Of a stretch of 64,000 nucleotides of DNA, positions 56,811 to 64,000 are shown piece by piece. A model generated the notes under the pieces. The model saw nothing but the letters and a program-made list of their open reading frames with translations, did no database searches and was not told the DNA's origin. The position numbers and the translations under genes are program-made. Source of the stretch: Paractinoplanes atraurantiacus (GTDB lineage: Bacteria > Actinomycetota > Actinomycetes > Mycobacteriales > Micromonosporaceae). Every line of letters begins with the position of its first letter. Positions within the stretch are counted from its first letter, which is position 1. The stretch lies in contig NZ_OBDY01000013.1 of assembly GCF_900215205.1 (NCBI RefSeq), forward strand, positions 1 to 64,000, given 5' to 3'.

Positions 56811-57497
56811 ATGACAAGTGACTCGATCTCCGCCGACGACCCGCGCCGGCTGCTGGCCGAAGTGCGCGCGCTCGCCCACCGCGTGCGCGCCGACCAGCGG
56901 ATGACCTGGGCCGCCCTGCTCGTGCTGGGCGTGACGACGCTGCTGGCCATCCCGGTCGACTGGTTCGGCATGCGGGTGGACTGCCACTCCGACGGCAGCT
57001 GCGAGTTCGCCCGCAACGGGATGCTCTACTTCTGGCCGGCCGCGATGGTGCTGGCCTACGCGGCCATCGCCGTCTGGTACTTCCGGGCCGCCCGGGCGCG
57101 AGGGCTGGGCACGAGGGTCCTGCCGTACGCCATCACCGGCGCCGTGACGACAGTCGTGTTCCCCGCCGCCTGGCTGGCTGTCTTCCTGTACTTCCGCAGC
57201 CACCCTTATCCGGACGGCCCCATGCCGTACTGGCAGTTCGTGCTGGACCGCCTCGTCATGCCGTGGGGCATGATCGGCGTGGCCCTGCTGGTGCTGGTCT
57301 GGCTGGAACGCAACCTGGCGCTGCTGCTGTTCACCGCCGGATATCTGGCGCTGGTGCTGCTGGTGCTCCCGATGAACGACGGCTTCGCCTCGCCCCACCT
57401 CGGCTTCCGGGCCGGCATGGCGCTGCCCCAGCTCATCGTCGGCGTCGTGCTGCTGCTGGCCGCGGCCGGCTTCGCGCGGGCCGGACGGCGACGGTGA
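56811..57497 (+). CDS. Six-helix membrane protein, unknown
   Basis: 228 residues. Five to six helices (WAALLVLGVTTLLAIPV, YFWPAAMVLAYAAIAVWYF, AITGAVTTVVFPAAWLAVFLYF, MIGVALLVLVWL, LALLLFTAGYLALVLLVLP, LIVGVVLLLAAAGF) separated by short loops; a Cys pair (DCHSDGSCEF) sits in the first external loop. The stop overlaps the HTH start by four bases (GTGA), so the two are co-translated, as expected for a membrane protein plus its own regulator. Confidence 0.7.
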   Translation: MTSDSISADDPRRLLAEVRALAHRVRADQRMTWAALLVLGVTTLLAIPVDWFGMRVDCHSDGSCEFARNGMLYFWPAAMVLAYAAIAVWYFRAARARGLGTRVLPYAITGAVTTVVFPAAWLAVFLYFRSHPYPDGPMPYWQFVLDRLVMPWGMIGVALLVLVWLERNLALLLFTAGYLALVLLVLPMNDGFASPHLGFRAGMALPQLIVGVVLLLAAAGFARAGRRR

Positions 57498-57811
57498 ACG
57501 ACCACCCTTCCCTCGGCCTCGACGACGTGGTGCACCAGCGCGTCCGGCTCGGCATCCTCACCATCGCGCACGAGGCCCGCCGCGTGGAGTTCGGATATCT
57601 GCGCACCCAGTTGGACCTGACCGCCGGCAACCTTTCCAAGCACTTGAGCGTGTTGGAAGGAGCGGGGCTCATCGAGGTCGAGAAGGGATACGAGGGCCGC
57701 CGCCCCCGCACCTGGATCACCCTGACCCCGGCCGGCACGACCGCCCTGGCCGACGAGATCGGCCGCCTGAAACAGCTCATCGCCCGCGTGGAGACCACCC
57801 CGGAGGACTGA
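57494..57811 (+). CDS. Winged-helix regulator (HTH_34/MarR-like)
   Basis: 105 residues, a single winged helix: LDDVVHQRVRLGILTIAHEARRVEFGYLRTQLDLTAGNLSKHLSVLEGAGLIEVEKGYEGRRPRTWITLTPAG. This is the short PF13601-type family found beside membrane proteins. GTG 57494 overlaps the preceding stop. The 23-base palindrome upstream of the operon is its likely target, giving negative autoregulation. Confidence 0.85.
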   Translation: MNDHPSLGLDDVVHQRVRLGILTIAHEARRVEFGYLRTQLDLTAGNLSKHLSVLEGAGLIEVEKGYEGRRPRTWITLTPAGTTALADEIGRLKQLIARVETTPED

Positions 57812-58818
57812 TGACCACCGCACTGACCCGCCGCACCCTGCTCGCCTCTGCCATCGCCGCCGGCGTCGCCGGCCCGTTGGCCGCCGCCGGCCCGGCCTCG
57901 GCCGCGCGGCCCCGCCTCACCCTGCCCGCGCCGACCGGCCCGCACCCGATCGGCACGGTGGAGCGGCATCTCGCCGACGGGCGCCGGGAGCTGATGGTCG
58001 GCATCTGGTACCCCGCGGCGGCCCGGCGCGGCCCGGTGGTGCCGTGGATGCCCGGCGCCCTCCTGCGCGCCCTGCTGGCCGACAACGGCCTCCCGTCGGA
58101 CGCCGCCGCCTCGCCCCTCACGGCCGCACACGAGGGCGCCCCGGCCCTGCGGGCCCTCGGCCGGCGGCCCGTCATCGTGTTCTCGCACGGCGCCGACGGC
58201 CACCGCTCCGAGATCACCGTCATCGTGCAGGAACTGGCCAGCCACGGCTACACCGTCGTCACGGTGGACCACACCGACTCCTACACCGAGTTCCCCGGCG
58301 GCCGCCTGCACGTGCCCGACGACGACGTGTCGGTCACCCCGTACGACCACGCCGACGACATCACCTTCGTGCTCGACCACCTCGAAGACGTGACGGCGGG
58401 ACGGCGCATCGGCATGTTCGGCTACTCCAAGGGCGGCACGGCGACCGCCATCATCGTGGGCCGCGACCGGCGGGTGCGGGCCGGCATCAGCCTGGACGGC
58501 CCGATGGAGTGCCAGCCGCCGCTCACCACCGACATCCACCGCCCGTTCCTGATGTTGACCGCGAGCTTCCCCCGCACCCCCGGTTCGAGCGCCGCCGACT
58601 TCTGGACCCACCTCAAAGGCTGGCGCCGCGACGTCCACATCGACGGTGGCACCGAGATCTCGTTCTCGGACGCGGTCTGGCTCCTGCCGCAACTGGCCCG
58701 CCTCACCGGGATGAGCGACGAGGACCTGGCCGGCTGGATCGGCACGTACGACCCGGCCCGCGCCGTGCGGCTCCAGCAGACGTACCCGCTCGCCTTCTTC
58801 GATCAGCACCTGCGTTAA
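57811..58818 (+). CDS. Tat-exported alpha/beta hydrolase (PAF-acetylhydrolase/dienelactone-hydrolase-like)
   Basis: 335 residues. An RRTLLASAIAAGVAG twin-arginine-type signal leads to an alpha/beta-hydrolase core: VIVFSHGADG (oxyanion), nucleophile Ser in GYSKGG (usually GHSxGG), and the late HIDGGTEISFSD segment carrying the possible His and Asp. The ATG overlaps the regulator stop by one base (TGATG). It is the third gene of the membrane-protein/HTH operon and ends four bases into the convergent helR. Substrate probably an ester or short lipid. Confidence 0.8.
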   Translation: MTTALTRRTLLASAIAAGVAGPLAAAGPASAARPRLTLPAPTGPHPIGTVERHLADGRRELMVGIWYPAAARRGPVVPWMPGALLRALLADNGLPSDAAASPLTAAHEGAPALRALGRRPVIVFSHGADGHRSEITVIVQELASHGYTVVTVDHTDSYTEFPGGRLHVPDDDVSVTPYDHADDITFVLDHLEDVTAGRRIGMFGYSKGGTATAIIVGRDRRVRAGISLDGPMECQPPLTTDIHRPFLMLTASFPRTPGSSAADFWTHLKGWRRDVHIDGGTEISFSDAVWLLPQLARLTGMSDEDLAGWIGTYDPARAVRLQQTYPLAFFDQHLR

Positions 58819-60938
58819 GTCAGGATCACGAGCTGCTGCGTGGCCCGGGTCATCGCGACGTAACGGTCCACCGCGCCGTCGAACCCGTCGGGGTCGATCA
58901 GCACGACGAGATCGAACTCCAGGCCTTTGGACAGCTCGGGCGTCAGCCACTTGATCTTGTCGGTGCCCTTCCGGGGCGAACGGCTGATCACGCAGGCGAC
59001 CCCCTCCCCCTCGGCATGAGAAGCGAGCCACGACGCCAGGATCCCGTCGAGCTCGCCCACCGAACCGTGGACGACGGGCAGGCCGCTGCTACGGATCGAG
59101 GTCGGCACGTTCGCGTCCGGCAACGCCGCCCGGATGACCGGCGCGGCCACGGCCATGACCTCTTCCGGCGTACGGTAATTGATCGTCAGCGAAGCAAGCT
59201 CGACATGATCGAGGCCCACCCGCGCCAGCCGTTCGCGCCACGACTCGGTGAACGGCCGGCGCGCCTGGGCCCGGTCCCCCACGATCGTGAAGCTGCGCGA
59301 CGGGCACCTCAGCAGCAGCATCTGCCATTCCGCGTCGGTCAGCTCCTGCGCCTCGTCGACCACGATGTGCGCGAACGGCCCGGCCAGCAGATCCGGATCC
59401 GCCTGGGGCAGAACCGAATCGTCCACCAGCACGTCGCGCAGATCCGGCTGGACCAGCATCTTCATCAGGCCTTCGCCGTCGTCGTACTGTGCCGAGTCGA
59501 TCAGGTCGTCGACCACGCGGTCCATCCGCGCCCGCTGGCCGGCCACCGCCGCTTCCTGCCGGCGCCGGCGCCGCGATTCCTCCGGGTCACCGACGCGCTG
59601 CCGGGCCGCGTCCAGCAAGGGAAGATCGGCGGTGGTCCAGGCTTGCGGTTCCTTGCGCTGCATTTTCCGTACGTCATCAGGGGTGAGCCAAGGCGCGCAG
59701 CGCCGCAGATAAGCCGGCACCGACCAGAGATCGCCCACGATGTCGGCCGCGTGCAGAATCGGCCACGCCCGGCTGAACGCGCCCGCCAGCTCGCGATGGC
59801 GCACCAATGACCGGCGCAGCAATTCCTCGGGCTCGTCCCCGTCGTATTTCGCCACCAGGATCGCCAGCAACTCCTCCCACACCTGATCGCGGCCCTCGTT
59901 GTGCGGCGTCCCCGGCCCGGGCGCGCCGAACGCCTCGGCCCAGTCGTCCGCCGTCAGCCTGATCTCGGCGTCGTCGGTCGCCACCGTCATGCCCTGGCGC
60001 GGCGGCTCCTCGTAGAAGCGGACCGCCGCCTCGACCGCCTTCACCATGCCGGCCGCGGCCTTCAGCCGGGCCACCTCCGGGTCACTCTCCGGGGTGGCCG
60101 GCCTTCCCTGGGGTACGAGGTCACGCAGCGTGCAGGTCTGCACGTCCTCCTCGCCGAGGCTGGGCAGCACGTCCGACACGTACGCCAGGTAGGGCTCGTG
60201 CGGTCCCACGAACAGCACGCCGCCCTGCCGGTGCCCCAGTCGCGGGTCGGAGTAGAGCAGGTAGGCCGTGCGGTGCAGCGCGACCACTGTCTTGCCCGTG
60301 CCCGGCCCGCCGTCGACCACGAGCGCGCCGCGGGAGCCGGCCCGGATGATGGCGTCCTGGTCGGCCTGGATGGTGCCGAGCACGTCGCGCATCCGGGCCG
60401 AACGGTTGGTGCCGAGGCTGGCCACGAACGCGGACTGGTCGTCGAGCGCCGCGTTGTTCTCCAGGCCGTCCGGCGTGAACACCTCGTCCCAGTAGTCGGT
60501 GACCCGCCCCCGCGTCCACCGGTAGCGCCGCCGGCTGACCAGCCCCATCGGGTTGGCGTGGGTGGCTCCGAAGAACGGCTCGGCCGCGGGTGACCGCCAG
60601 TCGACCAGTAGCCGGCGCCCTTGACTGTCGGTGAGCCCGAAGCGGCCGATGTACACCGGCTCGCCGTCCTGTCCGACCATGCGCCCGAGGCAGATGTCGA
60701 GGCTGTAGCGGCGCAGCGAGCGCAGCCGGGCGGTCAGCCGCTTGACCGCGTCGTCCCGGTCGACCGCCTGCCGCCCCATGCCGGCGGGCGCCTTGCGCTC
60801 GATCTCGAGGCGCTCGGTGAGCTCGGCGATCGACTCAGCCAGGCTCTGCGCGATGACGGCGAAATGCTTGTCGTCCTCGGCGATCAGGGCCGGGTCGGCC
60901 TTGGCCGCGAGATTGTCCGGCAGATCGAATGCGTGCAT
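58815..60938 (-). CDS. helR: RNA polymerase-recycling ATPase HelR (HelD-like UvrD/Rep-fold)
   Basis: 707 residues from ATG 60938, chosen for GGGGGA seven bases upstream. An N-terminal coiled-coil (FAVIAQSLAESIAELTERLEIERKA) as in HelD, Walker A VDGGPGTGKTVVALHRTAYLLY, Walker B VVDEAQELTDAEWQMLL, and the C-terminal helicase motifs (NYRTPEEVM, KGLEFDLVVLI, YVAMTRATQQLVIL) follow. HelD-type proteins remove stalled RNAP from DNA; the HelR branch protects RNAP from rifamycins. The promoter contains a rifamycin-associated element (60989-61009), which supports HelR over general HelD. Confidence 0.88.
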   Translation of the reverse strand: MHAFDLPDNLAAKADPALIAEDDKHFAVIAQSLAESIAELTERLEIERKAPAGMGRQAVDRDDAVKRLTARLRSLRRYSLDICLGRMVGQDGEPVYIGRFGLTDSQGRRLLVDWRSPAAEPFFGATHANPMGLVSRRRYRWTRGRVTDYWDEVFTPDGLENNAALDDQSAFVASLGTNRSARMRDVLGTIQADQDAIIRAGSRGALVVDGGPGTGKTVVALHRTAYLLYSDPRLGHRQGGVLFVGPHEPYLAYVSDVLPSLGEEDVQTCTLRDLVPQGRPATPESDPEVARLKAAAGMVKAVEAAVRFYEEPPRQGMTVATDDAEIRLTADDWAEAFGAPGPGTPHNEGRDQVWEELLAILVAKYDGDEPEELLRRSLVRHRELAGAFSRAWPILHAADIVGDLWSVPAYLRRCAPWLTPDDVRKMQRKEPQAWTTADLPLLDAARQRVGDPEESRRRRRQEAAVAGQRARMDRVVDDLIDSAQYDDGEGLMKMLVQPDLRDVLVDDSVLPQADPDLLAGPFAHIVVDEAQELTDAEWQMLLLRCPSRSFTIVGDRAQARRPFTESWRERLARVGLDHVELASLTINYRTPEEVMAVAAPVIRAALPDANVPTSIRSSGLPVVHGSVGELDGILASWLASHAEGEGVACVISRSPRKGTDKIKWLTPELSKGLEFDLVVLIDPDGFDGAVDRYVAMTRATQQLVILT

Positions 60939-60988
60939 GAAAGTATCCCCCGGTTTCGCCGACAATTCGGCCATTCTGCGGCACTACC

Positions 60989-61009
60989 GGGCTCTTGCCG
61001 CAAGACCCC
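60989..61009 (-). promoter_or_regulatory. Rifamycin-associated element (RAE) upstream of helR
   Basis: GGGCTCTTGCCGCAAGACCCC: an inverted repeat with core CTTGC-C-GCAAG, extended by T/A and GGG/CCC with a single mismatch. This fits the known RAE consensus (CTTGCGGCAAG flanked by G/C runs) found upstream of rifamycin-inactivating and helR genes in actinomycetes. It lies 51-71 bases before the helR start, where it would overlap a -35 region. Induction by rifamycins is a known feature of such elements and is inferred here. Confidence 0.85.
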
Positions 61010-61095
61010 CTATGTGCTATATGTTGGAAGTGGCGAGAGGTGCTTTTTACTTCTCGTCTTTTTCTTTGCCGTCCACTATCGACGATCGTGATTCC

Positions 61096-62337
61096 ATGCT
61101 TCTCTCACCGATCGTCGCCGGGTTGCTGACCCTCTCGCTCGCACCCATTCCCGCCACCGCCGCCCCGCCCCGCGTCAACGCGGTCATCACCTGGAACGCG
61201 AACGCGCAGACGGCCATCTACGAGGTGGCCCGCCAGGCGCCGTACGTGGCCCCGCGCAGTTTCGCCATGGTGCACGGCGCCATCTACGACGCCGTGAACG
61301 CCATCGCCGGCACCCCCTACGAGCCGTACCTGACCGCCCCGCGGGCCCGTCGCACCGACTCGGCCGACGCGGCGGTGGCCTCCGCCGCGTACACCGTGCT
61401 CCTCGGCCTGTTCCCCGCCCAGAGCGACGCGCTCCGCCATCAGTACGACACCGCCCTGGCCGCGATTCCCGCCGGCCGCGCCAAGACCGCCGGCATCGCC
61501 GTCGGCGCCCAAACCGCCAACGCCATGATCACCGCCCGCCGGGGCGACGGCGCCTTCGAACCGGCCACCTGGAACATCTCCACCGATCCGGGCCAGTGGC
61601 GCCCGACCCCACCCACGCTGGCCGCCGACGGCGCCTGGGTGGGCGACCTGAAACCGTTCGTCATCGACAGCAACACCAGGTTCCGTACGGCCGGGCCGCC
61701 CCCGCTGACCAGCGCCCGCTACGCGGCCGACGTCAACGAGGTCAAGGCGATCGGCGGCACCACCAGCACGGTCCGCACCCAGGACCAGACCGAGGCCGCG
61801 ATCTGGTGGCACGACCGCCGCCTGACCGAATGGGAGATCAAACGCCAGGTCGCCACCCGCCAGCACCTGAGCACGTTGCAGGCGGCCCGTTTCTTCGCCA
61901 TCGCCGAGATCGCCAACGCCGACTCGCTGATCGCCTGCTTCAACGAGAAGAAGCACTGGAACTTCTGGCGCCCGGTGACCGCGGTCCAACTCGCCGACAC
62001 CGACGGCAACCCGAGGACGACAGCCGACCCGGCGTGGACGCCGCTGCTGGTGACCCCGCCGTTCCCCGACTACACCTCCGGCCACACCTGCTCCACCTCG
62101 ACCATCATGACCACGATGCGCGTGTTCTTCGGCCGCGACGACATCCCGTTCAGCGCCTACAGCGCCGACTCGGGCACGACCCGCTCGTTCACCAGCTTCT
62201 CCGGCGCCCTGGCCGAGGTCGTCGAGGCCCGCGTCTGGGGCGGCGTCCACTTCCGCTCAGCCGACGTCCAGGGCGTGCAGATCGGCAACGGCGTCACCGC
62301 GTACGTCCTCAGACACGCTTTCCAGAGCCGTCACTGA
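61096..62337 (+). CDS. Secreted vanadium haloperoxidase / PAP2-superfamily protein
   Basis: 413 residues. A signal peptide (SPIVAGLLTLSLAPIPATAA) and a helical body with the acid-phosphatase/haloperoxidase signatures: KKHWNFWRP (K and R), SGHTCSTSTIM (SGH) and RVWGGVHFRSAD (R and H). This residue set coordinates vanadate or phosphate. ATG 61096 fits the signal peptide; ATG 61021 would add an unusual N-terminus. Upstream is an AT-rich leader with a weak CGAGA/TCTCG hairpin and T-run (61034-61067). Activity (halogenation versus phosphatase) is undetermined. Confidence 0.85.
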   Translation: MLLSPIVAGLLTLSLAPIPATAAPPRVNAVITWNANAQTAIYEVARQAPYVAPRSFAMVHGAIYDAVNAIAGTPYEPYLTAPRARRTDSADAAVASAAYTVLLGLFPAQSDALRHQYDTALAAIPAGRAKTAGIAVGAQTANAMITARRGDGAFEPATWNISTDPGQWRPTPPTLAADGAWVGDLKPFVIDSNTRFRTAGPPPLTSARYAADVNEVKAIGGTTSTVRTQDQTEAAIWWHDRRLTEWEIKRQVATRQHLSTLQAARFFAIAEIANADSLIACFNEKKHWNFWRPVTAVQLADTDGNPRTTADPAWTPLLVTPPFPDYTSGHTCSTSTIMTTMRVFFGRDDIPFSAYSADSGTTRSFTSFSGALAEVVEARVWGGVHFRSADVQGVQIGNGVTAYVLRHAFQSRH

Positions 62338-62974
62338 CCCACCCGCCCAGCACGGCCGCGAGCGCCCGCATGCGCTCCAGGGTGAGCCCGTCCGGTTGCC
62401 CCACGTCGACGCTGTCATCGCTCACGTCGTCGAGGTGAAACGGGACGGGCTTGCCGGACGGGTGGCCCGTCCAACAGGCAACAGGCGGGCAGTCGATCCA
62501 CCGGCGCCCGGACGGGAGACGCGCCTCGATGCGCGTCTCCCACGCGAAGTCGGCCTGCTCCGCGACCACTTCAGCCCACTCGCCGACCTCGATCGGCGCA
62601 TCACGGGTCAGGTAGTAGCGCGGATAGGGCAGGTCGGCCATGACGATGTCCCGCGTCATGACGCGGTCGCCCTCCACGGTGACGATCTGAACCGACTCGA
62701 ACATCAGCCAGGCGTCCAGAGCGGTCGCCATCGCCGCCATCTGCCGGCACCTCGCGTCGTCAGGGTTCTTCATGGCCACCATGCCGCCGGTGTAGCGGGT
62801 CCACGCTCCATCGGCCACCTCGATGAGCCGGAAGTCGATCCCCGGTGTCAACCAGGGCGCCATGCTCATGTCCGGCGCCCGCTCGACATACTCGACGACC
62901 TCAGCCTCCGAAAGGGGATACCGCGCCGCATAGAGCGACGGCACCGCCCGGCTCACTTCCAGATCGACACCCAT
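62309..62974 (-). CDS. Unrecognised protein
   Basis: 221 residues, soluble, many Asp/Trp. It starts MGVDLEVSRAVPSLYAARYPLSEAEVVEYVE and has a central MAAMATALDAWLMFESVQIV with downstream GEWAEVVAEQADFAW. No family recognised. ATG 62974; the frame stays open upstream into what looks like a displaced part of the next gene. The 3' end overlaps the secreted-protein gene by 29 bases. Confidence 0.6.
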   Translation of the reverse strand: MGVDLEVSRAVPSLYAARYPLSEAEVVEYVERAPDMSMAPWLTPGIDFRLIEVADGAWTRYTGGMVAMKNPDDARCRQMAAMATALDAWLMFESVQIVTVEGDRVMTRDIVMADLPYPRYYLTRDAPIEVGEWAEVVAEQADFAWETRIEARLPSGRRWIDCPPVACWTGHPSGKPVPFHLDDVSDDSVDVGQPDGLTLERMRALAAVLGGWVSDGSGKRV

Positions 62975-62984
62975 CAGACGATTA

Positions 62985-63533
62985 TCAACGCCTCGCCGAG
63001 CCCCAGAGTCTCGCCGCGAGCCGGAAACGGGATGCTCCTCGGTGAGCCCCTCGGCAAGCCGCCGGAAGGCTTGCTCCCGAGTCCAGGGCGGCCGGCGCGC
63101 CGCCCGCCGGATCCCCTCCCCCGCCCCCACGAAGGCGGTGCGGAGCTCGGCGAGCGGAACCCGGTCGGCCAGGCCCGGGTAGCGAACACTGCCGTGCTCG
63201 ATCCGGCTTTGCGCCGCGGCGGTGCGGCGACTCCGGACGCGGCGGCCCGAGAAGCTCGGCCAGATCGGGACCCACCTGCTCGACCATCCACGCCCGCCGC
63301 TCCGCCCCGAAGTCCGCCATCCGCCGCAGCGCGGCCGCCGTCCGGCGCCGGCGCATCCGGCCCGGCTCCGACAGCAGCGCCCCGAACAGCGGGAAAGTGT
63401 TGTTGTCCCCGACATCGGCCATTCGAGCCACCGCACGCCGGTCGAAGTAGCGAGCGTCGGCGGCCGCGGCCCCGATACAGGCGATCGACGCGTCGAGCAC
63501 GGTCGCGAGCAACTCGTCGGCGGTGCGGCTCAT
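62985..63533 (-). pseudogene. Unrecognised gene with probable frameshift near 63200-63230
   Basis: ATG 63533 starts a credible protein (MSRTADELLATVLDASIACIGAAAADARYFDRRAVARMADVG) whose codon use is good to about residue 100 (ESPHRRGAK), then turns into Gly/Arg/Pro-rich sequence. In the adjacent frame a convincing continuation appears (RYPGLADRVPLAELRTAFVGAGEGIRRAARRPPWTREQAFRRLAEGLTEEHPV, to about 63020). One indel joining the frames would give a product of about 175 residues. Start overlaps the preceding gene in ATGA form. Confidence 0.45.
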
Positions 63534-63838
63534 CGGTTCGCCGGCAGTCCGCGAACGACGTCATGCACGACCATTCGCAGCAGGGCGGCCTGGCGTACGT
63601 TCGCCCGGTTCTTGTCGGGCACCAGCAGCCACCCGATCACACCGCTGACGACGGATCCGAACGCGACTACGAACCCCACCGCGACCCCGGCCACCGGCAC
63701 CCGGTGCCCGATGACACCGGACCGCCCCAGAAGCCCGGACACCACGGCGAGGAGAAAACCGGCCAGGCCGTAACGAAGACCCCGAACGTACGCCCGGTAG
63801 GACCTCTCGCCGCGGAGCCATGTCGGCTGGCGCTCCAC
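63530..63838 (-). CDS. Small two-helix membrane protein
   Basis: 102 residues: a basic N-terminus (RQPTWLRGERSYRAYVRGLRYG), two helices (LAGFLLAVVSGLLG and VAGVAVGFVVAFGSVVSGVIGWLLV) and a basic tail. GTG 63838 with a GGGGAGGGG site upstream is chosen. Its stop overlaps the start of the next minus-strand gene by four bases. No family recognised. Confidence 0.6.
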   Translation of the reverse strand: MERQPTWLRGERSYRAYVRGLRYGLAGFLLAVVSGLLGRSGVIGHRVPVAGVAVGFVVAFGSVVSGVIGWLLVPDKNRANVRQAALLRMVVHDVVRGLPANR

Positions 63839-63878
63839 GATGACACCCCTCCCCCTCGGCCGCCCTAAAATCAGTTCA

Positions 63879-64000
63879 ATGATCGATGTCGGCGCGGTTG
63901 TGGACAATGCCATGGCGATGTGGGCCGGTACGGCAACGGAAGTCTCGGTGGACCAGGCGGTGTTCCGGGCCGAGACGCCCCGGACGGCGCGGCTCATCCT
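63879..64000 (+). CDS. Truncated ORF at window edge
   Basis: ATG 63879 begins MIDVGAVVDNAMAMWAGTAT and continues open to the end of the window (40 codons). Codon use is good. No ribosome site; the start lies in a divergent spacer with the minus-strand gene beginning at 63838. Family cannot be judged from this length. Confidence 0.5.
   Translation, partial: MIDVGAVVDNAMAMWAGTATEVSVDQAVFRAETPRTARLI

Overview
High-GC actinobacterial chromosome segment. Codon third positions are strongly G/C-biased, GTG and leaderless starts are common, and the gene families (SARP/BTAD regulator, CHAT protease, HelR with a rifamycin-associated element, GrpB family, MmyB-type XRE regulator, cyclic-nucleotide-binding thioredoxin reductase) fit a filamentous actinomycete of the Micromonosporaceae type (Actinoplanes-like). 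The genus is an inference. No IS element, prophage, CRISPR array, rRNA or origin was seen. The only RNA gene is tRNA-Gly(GCC).

Layout. 1-330: tandem GC-rich repeats. 420-6134: HisN-like phosphatase, small membrane protein, GyrI-like and GrpB proteins, the divergent dgdR/dgdA pair (2,2-dialkylglycine decarboxylase and its LysR regulator) with a doubled operator, and an APH-type kinase. 6140-18703 is the most accessory-looking part: a duplicated-module protein running out of frame into a Fic domain, a PLAT-domain protein, a three-gene minus-strand operon of trypsin-like protease, CHAT protease and SARP regulator divergent from a small EACC1-like protein, several small or damaged ORFs, a P-loop kinase, a GNAT and a STAND NTPase with 16 exact-length TPRs. 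Its parts resemble counter-invader or stress-signalling systems, but the combination is not one I recognise.

18872-28710: two Sec-exported RTX-like repeat proteins flank a cyclic-nucleotide cluster (Crp-type regulator overlapping a membrane GAF-cyclase, tRNA-Gly, a cNMP-binding thioredoxin-reductase-like protein), a STAS protein and a PH-domain membrane protein. 28742-34365: MarR regulator, two MutS-like ATPases sharing a promoter motif with marR, adenosine deaminase, and an NmrA-like oxidoreductase divergent from an Rrf2 regulator with two copies of a 9-5-9 palindrome. 34529-44108: secreted GH26-like hydrolase, P450, MFS/GNAT pair, an ArsR/MFS pair that both look internally deleted, 2H phosphoesterase, TPR protein and a polytopic membrane subtilisin. 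44053-47889: IclR regulator and two aldehyde dehydrogenases with matching operator-like 16-mers; one dehydrogenase has Gln in place of the general-base Glu. 47913-58818: sulfatase-fold membrane protein and several regulator/target pairs (SDR/XRE, MFS/LacI, membrane protein/HTH_34/hydrolase). 58815-64000: HelR-type RNA polymerase-recycling ATPase under a rifamycin-associated element, a vanadium-haloperoxidase/PAP2-fold secreted protein, and small unrecognised genes up to a truncated ORF at the right edge.

Much of the window is built from local regulator-target modules whose operators can be read directly as repeated palindromes in the divergent spacers. Several genes carry frame damage or in-frame deletions that need raw-read confirmation.
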